This document shows, one piece after another, positions 19,713 through 29,355 of a DNA stretch of 38,476 nucleotides (positions within the stretch are counted from its first letter, which is position 1; every line of letters starts with the position of its first letter). Location: assembly GCA_905182345.1 (NCBI GenBank), contig CAJJBG010000027.1:1-38476 (forward strand), written 5' to 3'. The notes beneath the pieces were generated by a model. That model worked only from the letters and a program-made list of their open reading frames with translations. It was not told where the DNA came from and searched no databases. The stretch is from Pelagibacteraceae bacterium AG-422-B15 (lineage in GTDB: Bacteria; Pseudomonadota; Alphaproteobacteria; Pelagibacterales; AG-422-B15). The translations under genes were made by a program, and so were the position numbers.

Positions 19713-20719
19713 TATTTTTTCTCCAATATATTTTGTACTGATTCAGCCATATCCAGTATGGTTTTTTTTATTTCAATTGGCTTCCAATTAAATAAAGAGA
19801 TTGTTTCAGATATATCTGCTTTATATTTTCTATCTAAGTTTCTAGCTACACTTTTCATCTCACTACTAAATAATGCTAAGAATTTAACAATAAAATTTGG
19901 AATATTCTTTGAGGGAGCTTTTTTATAGCCACCCTCTCTAAGTATCGAAGACAACTCAGACATATGTAAATAATCTTCTGAAGTCGTTAAGCATCTTTTA
20001 CCATTAGATTCAGCTGAACTAATTGCTTTAACATGTAACAATGCAACATCTCTGACATCAACTAGTGTAAAATTCAAATTTGGATTTCCTGGAAACTTTC
20101 CAGTAATAAGTTTATTCATTATATCTGCTGAAGCTCCATCAATGTCATTACTCAGTAATGGGCCAAGAACTAATCCAGGATGGATAGTTGTCATTGTCAT
20201 ATTTTTTTGTTCTTGAGAATTTATAAAATCCCAAGCAGCTCGTTCTGCAATAGTCTTACTTTTAGTATAAGCGCCAATATTTTGATTAATATCTGACCAA
20301 TCATTTGGGCCACAAATAGATTTTTCATGTCCATATGCAATTGCTGCAACTGATGAAGTTAAAACAACTTTCTTAACACCTGCATCTTTAGCAAATTTTA
20401 GAGCTCTAACAGTACCTTCTTTTGCAGGACGAATAAGATCATCTTCATTTTTTGGCTCATAAGTAATAAACGGAGAAGCCATATGTAATAAATAATCACA
20501 CCCCTGCATTGCATCTTTCCAACCATCATCACTTAATAAGTTAAGTTTACAAAATTCAAGATTGTCATCAGCCACCTCTTTTTTAATTGAAGATCGTACT
20601 TCCTCTTCTCTATCTAAATTTCTAAGAGAGCCTTTGACTGAATAACCTTTTTTAAGTAATTCCGAAATACAGTGTAACGCTATATAGCCTGAAGCCCCCG
20701 TAACTAAAACCTTATCCAT
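19712..20719 (-). CDS. NAD-dependent epimerase / dihydroflavonol-4-reductase-like
   Basis: VLVTGASGYIALHCISELLKKGYSVKGSLRN; VVLTSSVAAIAYG; YTKSKTIAERAAWDF. Confidence 0.9.
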   Translation of the reverse strand: MDKVLVTGASGYIALHCISELLKKGYSVKGSLRNLDREEEVRSSIKKEVADDNLEFCKLNLLSDDGWKDAMQGCDYLLHMASPFITYEPKNEDDLIRPAKEGTVRALKFAKDAGVKKVVLTSSVAAIAYGHEKSICGPNDWSDINQNIGAYTKSKTIAERAAWDFINSQEQKNMTMTTIHPGLVLGPLLSNDIDGASADIMNKLITGKFPGNPNLNFTLVDVRDVALLHVKAISSAESNGKRCLTTSEDYLHMSELSSILREGGYKKAPSKNIPNFIVKFLALFSSEMKSVARNLDRKYKADISETISLFNWKPIEIKKTILDMAESVQNILEKK

Positions 20720-20845
20720 AATTCATCCTATCCTATTGAAATATATGTATTTTTAATTAAAAATGATTAATACAGATGTCTTGTATTGATCTAATTAAAC
20801 ATTATGTATTATTATAGTAAAAAATTCAAAGAGGAATTGTATTAA

Positions 20846-21586
20846 ATGGAATATCAAAATAGAAGTGCTCAAGCCACATCAACTGTAGATGCCGGACTTA
20901 GAGAATATATGCTTAAAGTTTATAACTTTATGGCAGGTGGCTTAGGAGTTACGGGTTTAATCTCTTATATACTCTTTAGCTATACAGCAGTTTATGATTA
21001 CTCAGGAAATTTAAATGTAATGGCAACAATGGCTGGTAGTGCAATATATCAGTCACCAATGATTTATTTGCTAATGTTTGCCCCACTAGGTGTTGTAATG
21101 TATATGAGCTTTGGTATTAGAAATATGTCAGCATCAAGAGCGCAAACTATGTTTTGGGTGTTTGCAGTTTTAATGGGGCTGTCACTTTCAACAATTTTCT
21201 TACAATATACAGGAGCAAGTATTGCTAGGGTATTTTTTATTACTGCATCAACTTTTGGTGCCATGAGTATTTATGGTTATACGACTAAAAGAGATTTAAC
21301 TGGTATGGGTTCATTTTTAATGATGGGTCTAATTGGAATTATAATTGCATCTATTGTAAATATGTTTATGCAATCACCAGCTTTATATTTTGCAATCTCA
21401 ATTTTAGGTGTATTAATTTTTGTAGGTTTAACTGCCTATGATACGCAAAAAATTAAGAATATGTATAATGCCTATGATAGCGCTGAGTCTTCTTCAAAGA
21501 AAGCAATTATGGGTGCGCTAACCTTATACTTAGATTTTATAAATCTATTTATAATGCTACTAAGACTTTTCGGACAAAGAAGGTAA
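20846..21586 (+). CDS. Bax inhibitor-1/YccA (YbhL) family membrane protein
   Basis: LREYMLKVYNFMAGGLGVTGL; FVGLTAYDTQKIKNMY; ALTLYLDFINLFIMLLRLFGQRR. Confidence 0.96.
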   Translation: MEYQNRSAQATSTVDAGLREYMLKVYNFMAGGLGVTGLISYILFSYTAVYDYSGNLNVMATMAGSAIYQSPMIYLLMFAPLGVVMYMSFGIRNMSASRAQTMFWVFAVLMGLSLSTIFLQYTGASIARVFFITASTFGAMSIYGYTTKRDLTGMGSFLMMGLIGIIIASIVNMFMQSPALYFAISILGVLIFVGLTAYDTQKIKNMYNAYDSAESSSKKAIMGALTLYLDFINLFIMLLRLFGQRR

Positions 21587-21603
21587 ATAAATTAATTATA
21601 TAG

Positions 21604-21636
21604 TAGAGTCTCTTTTGTTGGAGACTCTATTTTTTT
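21604..21636 (+). terminator. Rho-independent terminator after Bax inhibitor-1 gene
   Basis: TAGAGTCTC-TTTTGTTG-GAGACTCTA followed by T7. Confidence 0.9.
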
Positions 21637-22001
21637 ACAATTTTCAAATTAGTAGTATTTAGATGTTTAATTATTAACTCTAATTCATTGCTGCGTTTAA
21701 TAATAGATCCAGCAGAACTTACTAAATGATATTTTAATTTAGATTTAGAAATTTTTTTATTTTTAATAATCTTCAAAAAAGCAGTTTCAAATGTATGTCG
21801 GAAGAATGAAAAAACTGCTGAACTCTCTAAATGATCAATTGCATAATCTTTTAATTTCCCCTCACTGATTTTTTTTCCATAAATAGAGAGAATTTGATTG
21901 AGTTCATTGCGATTAAAAAAGGTCTGAGATACGGTTTGTGCCGGACTAATTTGGGCAGAATTATCATGATTTGTTATGGAACTTAGATATCGAACTACCA
22001 T
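21627..22001 (-). CDS. DUF2794 family protein (alphaproteobacterial)
   Basis: FFNRNELNQILSIYGKKISEGKLKDYAIDHLESSAVFSFFRHTFETAFLKIIK resembles the DUF2794 core (R.ELN.IL..YG ... DYAID .. AVFS.FR). Confidence 0.75.
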   Translation of the reverse strand: MVVRYLSSITNHDNSAQISPAQTVSQTFFNRNELNQILSIYGKKISEGKLKDYAIDHLESSAVFSFFRHTFETAFLKIIKNKKISKSKLKYHLVSSAGSIIKRSNELELIIKHLNTTNLKIVKK

Positions 22002-22130
22002 CCCATATATTAACTAATATTCGCTAAAAAAAGATAGTAAAAATAAACATTATTTTAAATTTTTTAAGCTAAAGGGCTTGAAATCTTATCAGAAATTACA
22101 ATATACATTTCTAATAAACATTTATAAATT

Positions 22131-24017
22131 ATGGCTAAATCCGAAAAATTAGAATTCCAAACTGAAGTAAGTCAGCTTTTAAAGTTGATGATTAACTCAG
22201 TTTATTCTGAAAAAGAAGTTTTTATAAGAGAACTTGTATCAAATGCATCTGATGCATGTGATAAATTAAGATATTTAGCTACAACAAAAGAAAAGCTTCT
22301 GCAATCAGATCCTGATCTAAAAATTAAAATTGAAATTAATAAGAAAGATAATTTAATTACTATTACAGACAATGGAATAGGAATGAATCGAAAAGATTTA
22401 GTCAATAATTTAGGAACAATTGCACGATCCGGAACAGCTCAATTTATAAAAGAAGCTAAAGAAACAAAAGATTTATCATTAATTGGACAATTTGGTGTAG
22501 GTTTTTATTCAGCCTTTATGGTTGCATCTGATTTAAAAGTAATAACTCGTAAAGCTGGAGAAAATAAAGTTTGGATATGGAAGTCAGATGGTGAAAGTAA
22601 TTTTACTATCGATGAGTCTGATGATTTAGAACAACTAAATTCAAATAGGGGTACAAAAATTATTTTATCAATTACTAAGGAGAGCAAAGAGTTTTTAGAA
22701 AAAAATAGAATAGAAGAAATTATTAGAAAGTATTCTGATCATATTAGTATTCCTGTCTTTGTGCGTGAGAGTAACGATAAAGATGAAGAAAAAGAAGAAG
22801 CAATTAATTCAGCGCTAGCGCTATGGACACGTCCAAAAAATAAAATAACACCAGAACAGTATAAAGAATTTTATAATCATGTAGGCCAAATGTTTGATGA
22901 TCCTTGGATGACGTCTCACTATAAAGCTGAAGGTCAGATTGAATATACAGTACTTAACTTTATCCCGTCATCAAAACCGTTTGATTTATATGATCCAGCG
23001 CGTGAAAATAGATTAAAGCTTTATGTAAAAAAAGTTTTTATTACTGATAATTGTCCTGAACTAATTCCTGCATATTTACGTTTTTTAAGAGGGGTCATTG
23101 ATTCTGAAGACCTTCCTTTAAATATAAGTAGAGAGATGCTTCAAAACAATCCGGTGGTTAAAAAAATTAGAAATGCCCTGGTAAAAAGAACAATTGGTGA
23201 TCTTAAGAAAAAATTAACTGCTGACAGAGCTTCGTATGAAGTATTTTGGGCAAATTTTGGACCAGTTATTAAAGAAGGTATTTACGAGGATGCCGATAAG
23301 AAAGACGTCCTACTGGAGATTGCTCTATTTAAGAATTCAAATTCTTCAAAGCTCATTACACTAGATGAATATATTGAAACAATGAGCAAAAAACAGAATG
23401 ATATCTATTTTATAACTGGGGATGGTTATGATAATATAATCAATAATCCAAGTTTAGAAGGTTATAAGTCTAGAGGAATTAATGTTTTAGTTCTGGATGA
23501 TTCTGTTGATAGCTTCTGGACTTCTTCAACTCCACTATTTAAAGAAAAAAATATAAAATCAATTACTAGGGGTGTTGATGATCTAGATTCTATTAGTAAG
23601 AAAAAGTCAGAGGATAAGGATAAAAAAGAAGATAAGTCTTTGGAACCATTAATTATTTTATTAAAAGATAAGCTTAAGGATAAAGTTAAGGATGTTAGAA
23701 CTTCTTCTAGATTAATAGATAGTCCAGTATGTCTTGTTGCAGATGAGAGTGCGATGGATCCACAGTTAGAGAAAATTCTAAAACAGCATAATCAATTACA
23801 AGAAGGAATGTCTCTAAAGATTTTAGAAATTAATCCTGATCATAAGCTAATCAAGAAATTAGCAAAAATGTCTAAGGATAAGGCTTCAGTGGGTGATATT
23901 GAAAATATAGGTATACTTCTATTTGAGCAATCAATGATTTTAGATGGTGAAAGACCATCAGATCCTGTTAACTTTTCTAAAAAGTTAATTGATACAATTA
24001 CATCTTCAATTAGTTAA
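22131..24017 (+). CDS. htpG: Molecular chaperone HtpG (Hsp90)
   Basis: FQTEVSQLLKLMINSVYSEKEVFIRELVSNASDACDKLRY; ITDNGIGMNRKDLVNNLGTIARSGT; IGQFGVGFYSAFMVA. Confidence 0.98.
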   Translation: MAKSEKLEFQTEVSQLLKLMINSVYSEKEVFIRELVSNASDACDKLRYLATTKEKLLQSDPDLKIKIEINKKDNLITITDNGIGMNRKDLVNNLGTIARSGTAQFIKEAKETKDLSLIGQFGVGFYSAFMVASDLKVITRKAGENKVWIWKSDGESNFTIDESDDLEQLNSNRGTKIILSITKESKEFLEKNRIEEIIRKYSDHISIPVFVRESNDKDEEKEEAINSALALWTRPKNKITPEQYKEFYNHVGQMFDDPWMTSHYKAEGQIEYTVLNFIPSSKPFDLYDPARENRLKLYVKKVFITDNCPELIPAYLRFLRGVIDSEDLPLNISREMLQNNPVVKKIRNALVKRTIGDLKKKLTADRASYEVFWANFGPVIKEGIYEDADKKDVLLEIALFKNSNSSKLITLDEYIETMSKKQNDIYFITGDGYDNIINNPSLEGYKSRGINVLVLDDSVDSFWTSSTPLFKEKNIKSITRGVDDLDSISKKKSEDKDKKEDKSLEPLIILLKDKLKDKVKDVRTSSRLIDSPVCLVADESAMDPQLEKILKQHNQLQEGMSLKILEINPDHKLIKKLAKMSKDKASVGDIENIGILLFEQSMILDGERPSDPVNFSKKLIDTITSSIS

Positions 24018-24019
24018 AT

Positions 24020-26713
24020 TTAAGCAGTCTCAGCTAAATTTTTAAGAACGTACTGAAGTATTCCACCCGTTTGTAAGTACTCAACTTCATTTACTGTTTT
24101 AATCAGACAGTTTACTTTTATTTCAAGTGTCTTTCCTGATGCATATTTAATTCTCATTGGAAGTTGCATGTTTGGAGTTATTTCTCCTTCTAAACCAGAA
24201 ATACTAATAATTTCAGCGCCAGTAAGTTTCAAACTTTTACGGTCCTGACCTTTAGTAAACTGCAGAGGCAATACACCCATTCCTACTAGATTGGACCTGT
24301 GAATTCTCTCATAGGATTCTGCAATTACAGCTTTGACACCAAGAAGGTTAGTACCTTTTGCTGCCCAATCTCTAGATGATCCCATTCCATAATCTTTTCC
24401 TGAGAAAATAACGAGTGATTTATTACTTTTTCTATATTTAATAGAAGCATCAAAAATAGACATTTGCTTTTTAGACGGATAATGGCATGTGTAGCCACCT
24501 TCAATCCCACTAAGCATTTCATTCTTAATACGAATATTTGAGAAAGTTCCTCGCATCATAATTTCATGATTACCTCTACGTGCACCAAAAGAATTAAAAT
24601 CATGAATCTTAACGGATTTGCTTGTTAAATAATCTCCGGCAGGACCATCTGTCTTTATTGAGCCTGCTGGACTAATATGATCTGTTGTTACCGAATCCCC
24701 AAAAATTCCTAAAATATTTGCATCTAAAACATTTTTTATATTTCCACCTTCAAGCTTCATATTTTGAAAATAAGGAGGGTGCTGTACATAAGTAGATTTT
24801 TTATTCCAATTATAAGTTAAACCTGTAGTGGCCTTTACTTTTTTCCATCTCTCATCACCAGCAAAAACATTTTTATATCTATTACTATAAAGTTTAGAAT
24901 TAATTGTTTTACTCATCATTTCTTTAATTTCTTTTGATGTAGGCCAAATATCTTTTAAATATATTTTTTTACCTTTTTTATCTGTACCGATTGGATCTTT
25001 AGTAATATCAATTTTAGTACTACCTGCTAAAGCATAAGCAACAACTAAAGGTGGAGATGCGAGATAATTTGCTTTTACATGCGGATTAATACGACCTTCA
25101 AAATTTCTATTACCAGACAACACACCACTCACTATAAGATCATTTTTAGAAATGGTATTAGCTATATCTGTTTCTAGAGGGCCAGAGTTACCGATACATG
25201 TAGTGCAACCGTATCCAACTAAATGAAATCCTAAATGATTTAAATACTTTTGAGTACCAGATTTAACCAAATAATCTGTTACTACTTTTGATCCAGGTGC
25301 CAACGAGGTCTTGACCCACGGCTTCGTACGTAAGCCTAAATTATAAGCTTTTTTAGCTAATATTCCTGCACCAAGCATAACACTTGGGTTTGAAGTATTT
25401 GTGCAGCTAGTGATAGCAGCAATGGCCACATGTCCATGATCAATACTAAATTTTTTATTTTTTACCTGACTAACCTTTGATATTTCAGAAATTTTAAAAT
25501 CAGTTTTTAAACTGGCTTGGAAAGATTTAGCTAACTTAGGAAGTTCAATTTTGTCTTGAGGTCTTTTAGGACCTGACATACACGGAACTATAGATGATAA
25601 ATTTAATTTAAGTTTTGTTGTGTATACAACAGTATTTTTTTTAGTATGAGTTTCCCACATACCTTGTTCAATTGCATATTTTTTTGTAAGAGCAATTTCA
25701 TCTTTCGGACGACCAGTTGCTTCTAAAAACTTAATGGTTTCATTATCAATTGGAAATATTCCACACGTAGCTCCATATTCAGGCGCCATATTTGCAATCG
25801 TTGCTCTGTCAGCTACTGGTAAATCTTTTAAGCCACTTCCAAAAAATTCAACAAACTTACTTACAACACCTTGTTTTCGAAGAATCTCTGTAACAGTTAA
25901 GACTAAATCTGTTGCTGTAGTACCTTCTTTTAGTTTCCCAACAATTTCAAGGCCAACAACTTCTGGAACAACCATGGATATTGGCTGCCCTAGCATTGCA
26001 GCTTCTGCTTCAATTCCACCAACACCCCAACCTAAAACGGATAAACCATTGATCATTGTCGTATGACTATCAGTGCCAACAACAGTATCAGGATAGGCTA
26101 GATTTACTTCTTTTCCATCAATCTTCTTTTTGTCAGACCAAACTGTACGTGCAAGATTTTCTAGGTTTACCTGATGACAAATACCCATCCCAGGTGGAAC
26201 GACTCTAAAATTATTAAAAGATTTTTGTCCCCATTTTAAGAATTCATATCGCTCAATATTTCTTTTATATTCTAAATCTACATTTGCCTTGTAGGCGCCA
26301 ACTGATCCCGACTTATCAACCATAATCGAATGATCAATTACTAAGTCAACCGGTGTTAAAGGATTAATTTTTTTAGGATCACTTTTTAACTTTTTCATGG
26401 CAGCTCTCATTGCTGCTAGATCTACAACAGCTGGAACACCAGTAAAATCTTGCATTAAAACTCGGGCAGGTCGAAAGTTAATTTCTAAATCAATTTTTTT
26501 ATTCTTTTTCCACTTACTAAATGCTTGGATATCCTTTGAAGTTACAGTAACCCCATCCTCATTGCGAATGAGGTTTTCAAGTAAAATTTTGATAGAAAAA
26601 GGTAGAGAAGATATGTTTTTTAAACCATGCTTTTCAGCTAGTTTAAGGCTATTAAAACTATAAGTTTTTTTACCAATTTTGAGGGTTTTTTTTGTTTTAT
26701 AACTATCGTGCAT
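24020..26713 (-). CDS. acnA: Aconitate hydratase A (ORF track start 26761; MHDSYKTKK start at 26713 is more AcnA-like)
   Basis: RVLMQDFTGVPAVVDLAAMR; AITSCTNTSNPSVMLGAG; GYGCTTCIGNSGPL; YGMGSSRDWAAKGTNLLGVKAVIAESYERIHRSNLVGMGVLPL. Confidence 0.97.
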   Translation of the reverse strand: MHDSYKTKKTLKIGKKTYSFNSLKLAEKHGLKNISSLPFSIKILLENLIRNEDGVTVTSKDIQAFSKWKKNKKIDLEINFRPARVLMQDFTGVPAVVDLAAMRAAMKKLKSDPKKINPLTPVDLVIDHSIMVDKSGSVGAYKANVDLEYKRNIERYEFLKWGQKSFNNFRVVPPGMGICHQVNLENLARTVWSDKKKIDGKEVNLAYPDTVVGTDSHTTMINGLSVLGWGVGGIEAEAAMLGQPISMVVPEVVGLEIVGKLKEGTTATDLVLTVTEILRKQGVVSKFVEFFGSGLKDLPVADRATIANMAPEYGATCGIFPIDNETIKFLEATGRPKDEIALTKKYAIEQGMWETHTKKNTVVYTTKLKLNLSSIVPCMSGPKRPQDKIELPKLAKSFQASLKTDFKISEISKVSQVKNKKFSIDHGHVAIAAITSCTNTSNPSVMLGAGILAKKAYNLGLRTKPWVKTSLAPGSKVVTDYLVKSGTQKYLNHLGFHLVGYGCTTCIGNSGPLETDIANTISKNDLIVSGVLSGNRNFEGRINPHVKANYLASPPLVVAYALAGSTKIDITKDPIGTDKKGKKIYLKDIWPTSKEIKEMMSKTINSKLYSNRYKNVFAGDERWKKVKATTGLTYNWNKKSTYVQHPPYFQNMKLEGGNIKNVLDANILGIFGDSVTTDHISPAGSIKTDGPAGDYLTSKSVKIHDFNSFGARRGNHEIMMRGTFSNIRIKNEMLSGIEGGYTCHYPSKKQMSIFDASIKYRKSNKSLVIFSGKDYGMGSSRDWAAKGTNLLGVKAVIAESYERIHRSNLVGMGVLPLQFTKGQDRKSLKLTGAEIISISGLEGEITPNMQLPMRIKYASGKTLEIKVNCLIKTVNEVEYLQTGGILQYVLKNLAETA

Positions 26714-26793
26714 ACGTCCTTTACTCGATGTATTAATAGGACTAATTTGAGCTTCAATCAATCAAAAAATATTAAACTTAGTTGATTATAATT

Positions 26794-27414
26794 ATGACTA
26801 ATAAACTGGAAATTAATGACTTAGAATGTATTCGAAATGAAAAATCTATTTTTCAAAATCTTACATTTAAAGTTGAATCATCACAAACAATACTTATTAC
26901 AGGTAAAAATGGATCTGGTAAAACTAGCTTATTAAGAATAATTGCTGGATTTATAGTTAATTATAAAGGGGAAATACTTTTTAATAGTAAGAAAATAAAT
27001 GATTTTAACAAGCTCATTGCAGATTTCAAATTTGTTGGACAAAAAAATTCTTTAAAAGAAAACCTAACTGTACAGCAAAATATAGAACTGTGGCAGTATC
27101 TTTACCAAACGACTATTGATATTGATCAAATAACAGGTCCATTAAATATTAAATCATTTCTTGATAAAGATGTAAGTTCATTATCAGATGGTCAACGAAA
27201 ACGCGTTTCATTATCTCGGCTTACAATTAGTCAGTCTAAAGTATGGCTACTTGATGAGCCTCTTGTATATCTTGATGCTGACAAAGTTAAATTATTAGGC
27301 AGTCTTATTGATAAACATAATAAAGATGGTGGAATGACAATTTATTCATCTAATACTAAGAATAATTTAGATTATAATAAATTAATTAATATGGATAATT
27401 ATGCTCTTTTATAA
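26794..27414 (+). CDS. ccmA: Heme exporter ATP-binding subunit CcmA
   Basis: ABC ATPase: ITGKNGSGKTSLLRIIAG Walker A, LSDGQRKRVSLSRL signature, VWLLDEPL Walker B; first gene of ccm operon. Confidence 0.92.
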   Translation: MTNKLEINDLECIRNEKSIFQNLTFKVESSQTILITGKNGSGKTSLLRIIAGFIVNYKGEILFNSKKINDFNKLIADFKFVGQKNSLKENLTVQQNIELWQYLYQTTIDIDQITGPLNIKSFLDKDVSSLSDGQRKRVSLSRLTISQSKVWLLDEPLVYLDADKVKLLGSLIDKHNKDGGMTIYSSNTKNNLDYNKLINMDNYALL

Positions 27415-28030
27415 TTTAATTATCAGAGACTTGAAGTTAGCATTTTACTCAAGTACCAATTTTCTATTGGCTGCAAGTTTTCTTATACTTATATTAGTTT
27501 TGATTCCATTTGTATTTAATGCAAGCCCAGATTCATTCACATTATTATTTTCAGGATTTATCTGGATTGCAATAGCCCTATCAATTCTCCTAACATTGGA
27601 TCGTGTATTTAATTCAGATTATGAAGACGGTAATTTAGAAATAATATTAATTTCTCAATTCCCTATAGAATTAATTGTTTGTGCAAAATTTATTTCACAT
27701 TGGATATCAAATTGCATTCCAATTATTATAGCAATTCCAATTGCTGGACTATTATTTAATATAAGCTTATCGGATAATCTGTATATTGTAGTTAATATTA
27801 TTGCAGGATCACCCGGCATGGTTTTTATTGGTGCCGCCATAAGTGCACTAACCCTAGGAAGCAAAAGAGCTAGTTTATATAAAACAATTATTGTAATACC
27901 ACTTTATATTCCATTTATGATTTTTGGTGTTAACCAAGAATCAAGCTTAGTTTTATTGGGGCTATCAATGATTTCATTCATTTTTTCATTATTTACAAGC
28001 ACCTATAGTCTGCATCTTTATGCTGAATGA
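27401..28030 (+). CDS. ccmB: Heme exporter membrane subunit CcmB
   Basis: Position and hydrophobic profile; IIRDLKLAF start; ILLTLDRVFNSDYEDGNLE. Confidence 0.9.
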   Translation: MLFYNLIIRDLKLAFYSSTNFLLAASFLILILVLIPFVFNASPDSFTLLFSGFIWIAIALSILLTLDRVFNSDYEDGNLEIILISQFPIELIVCAKFISHWISNCIPIIIAIPIAGLLFNISLSDNLYIVVNIIAGSPGMVFIGAAISALTLGSKRASLYKTIIVIPLYIPFMIFGVNQESSLVLLGLSMISFIFSLFTSTYSLHLYAE

Positions 28031-28062
28031 CATTAAATTAAAAAATTGATAAAAAATCTAAT

Positions 28063-28767
28063 ATGTATTTAAAAATTCCTAATCACTTCATAAACATTAT
28101 TCAAGCATGGATCCCAATCTTAAGTTTGCTTACTTTAGCAACTTTTAGTGTAGGACTTTATTTTGCTTTATTTAATTCTCCACCAGATTATCTGCAAGGC
28201 GACTCTATGCGAATTATGTATGTACACGTGCCTGCAGCTTGGTTTGCCTTGGCATCATATTCATTTCTGTCCTTTTCATGCATTGCATGGTTTGTATTTA
28301 GGAATCCTAACTTTAATTTATTTGCGAAATCAATCGCACCTATTGGAGCTGTATTCACAATTATAGCATTAGTAACAGGAAGTATTTGGGGTAAGCCAAC
28401 TTGGGGAACATGGTGGGCTTGGGATGCCAGACTAACATCTATGCTAGTACTTTTCTTTTTGTATGCTGCCTACATTATGACCTGGCAAGCTATAGCCAAT
28501 AAAGAACTGGCAGCAAAAATATCAGCCACTCTCGGAATCATAGGCTTTATCAATATACCTATTATAAAATTTTCAGTTGATTGGTGGAATACGTTACATC
28601 AACCTGCAACAATCTCAAAATTATCAGCGCCCAGTATTCACATATCAATGCTTACACCTTTAATGATTATGACTTTTGCATATTTATTATTTCTAATAAC
28701 ATTATTTCTAATAAGATTTAAAATAGAAATATTAGAACAAAAAATTTCTAGGGCTAAAAATATATGA
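28063..28767 (+). CDS. ccmC: Heme exporter protein CcmC
   Basis: MRIMYVHVPAAWFALASYSF; GSIWGKPTWGTWWAWDARLTSMLVLFFLY tryptophan-rich motif; VDWWNTLHQPAT. Confidence 0.97.
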   Translation: MYLKIPNHFINIIQAWIPILSLLTLATFSVGLYFALFNSPPDYLQGDSMRIMYVHVPAAWFALASYSFLSFSCIAWFVFRNPNFNLFAKSIAPIGAVFTIIALVTGSIWGKPTWGTWWAWDARLTSMLVLFFLYAAYIMTWQAIANKELAAKISATLGIIGFINIPIIKFSVDWWNTLHQPATISKLSAPSIHISMLTPLMIMTFAYLLFLITLFLIRFKIEILEQKISRAKNI

Positions 28768-28922
28768 ACGAATTTTTTTATATGAGTGGTTATGGTATAT
28801 ATGTATGGTCAGCATATATATTTAGTCTGCTTAGTTTAACAGCTTTATTTATTTACTATTATTTCTCTCTTAAAAATAAAGAAAAAGAACTTAATAAAAT
28901 TAATGCAAAAAATGAATATTAA
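28764..28922 (+). CDS. ccmD: CcmD-like small membrane protein (52 aa, not in ORF track)
   Basis: MNEFFYMSGYGIYVWSAYIFSLLSLTALFIYYYFSLKNKEKELNKINAKNEY*; ATGA overlap with ccmC; single TM helix; position between ccmC and ccmE. Confidence 0.85.
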   Translation: MNEFFYMSGYGIYVWSAYIFSLLSLTALFIYYYFSLKNKEKELNKINAKNEY

Positions 28923-29352
28923 AGTTAAGAAAAGATTAATTACCATCTTACTCAGCATGTTAATACTTGTTATAGCTACTTTATTAATTACATTCAATTT
29001 ACGGGACAACATAATTTATTTTTATAGTCCAACTGAATTACAGGAAATTATCATAGATAAAAAAAATATTATTAGGGTAGGCGGCTTAGTCAAAGATGGC
29101 AGCTATAAGTATAGCGAAGAAACAAAAATTTATAACTTTGTAATTACTGATTTAAAAAATGAAATAAATGTTAGTTTTGTTGGTATAATACCAAATTTAT
29201 TTGCTGAAAACAAAGGTGTTGTTGTAGAGGGAGTTGCAAAAGATTCTAGTAGCATTACAGCTTTAAAAGTTTTAGCAAAACATGATGAAAACTATATGCC
29301 TCCCGAGGTAATTGATGCTTTAAAGAAAAATGGTAAATGGCAAAGTGAATAA
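28903..29352 (+). CDS. ccmE: Cytochrome c-type biogenesis protein CcmE (heme chaperone)
   Basis: IRVGGLVKDGSYKYSEETKIYNFVITDLKNEINVSFVGIIPNLFAENKGVVVEG; LAKHDENYMPPEV heme-binding H and Y. Confidence 0.97.
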   Translation: MQKMNIKVKKRLITILLSMLILVIATLLITFNLRDNIIYFYSPTELQEIIIDKKNIIRVGGLVKDGSYKYSEETKIYNFVITDLKNEINVSFVGIIPNLFAENKGVVVEGVAKDSSSITALKVLAKHDENYMPPEVIDALKKNGKWQSE

Positions 29353-29355
29353 AAT

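Noticed and set aside
20749-20764. Palindrome ATTTTTAATTAAAAAT upstream of the Bax inhibitor-1 gene
   Set aside because: AT-only palindromes are expected by chance at this base composition; no further support for a regulator site or for a ybhL-type leader.
21627-22001. 124-aa ORF as a novel orphan
   Set aside because: On closer reading it resembles the alphaproteobacterial DUF2794 family core, so it is not an orphan.
25734-26066. Plus-strand ORF of 110 aa inside acnA
   Set aside because: Antisense to the highly conserved aconitase core.
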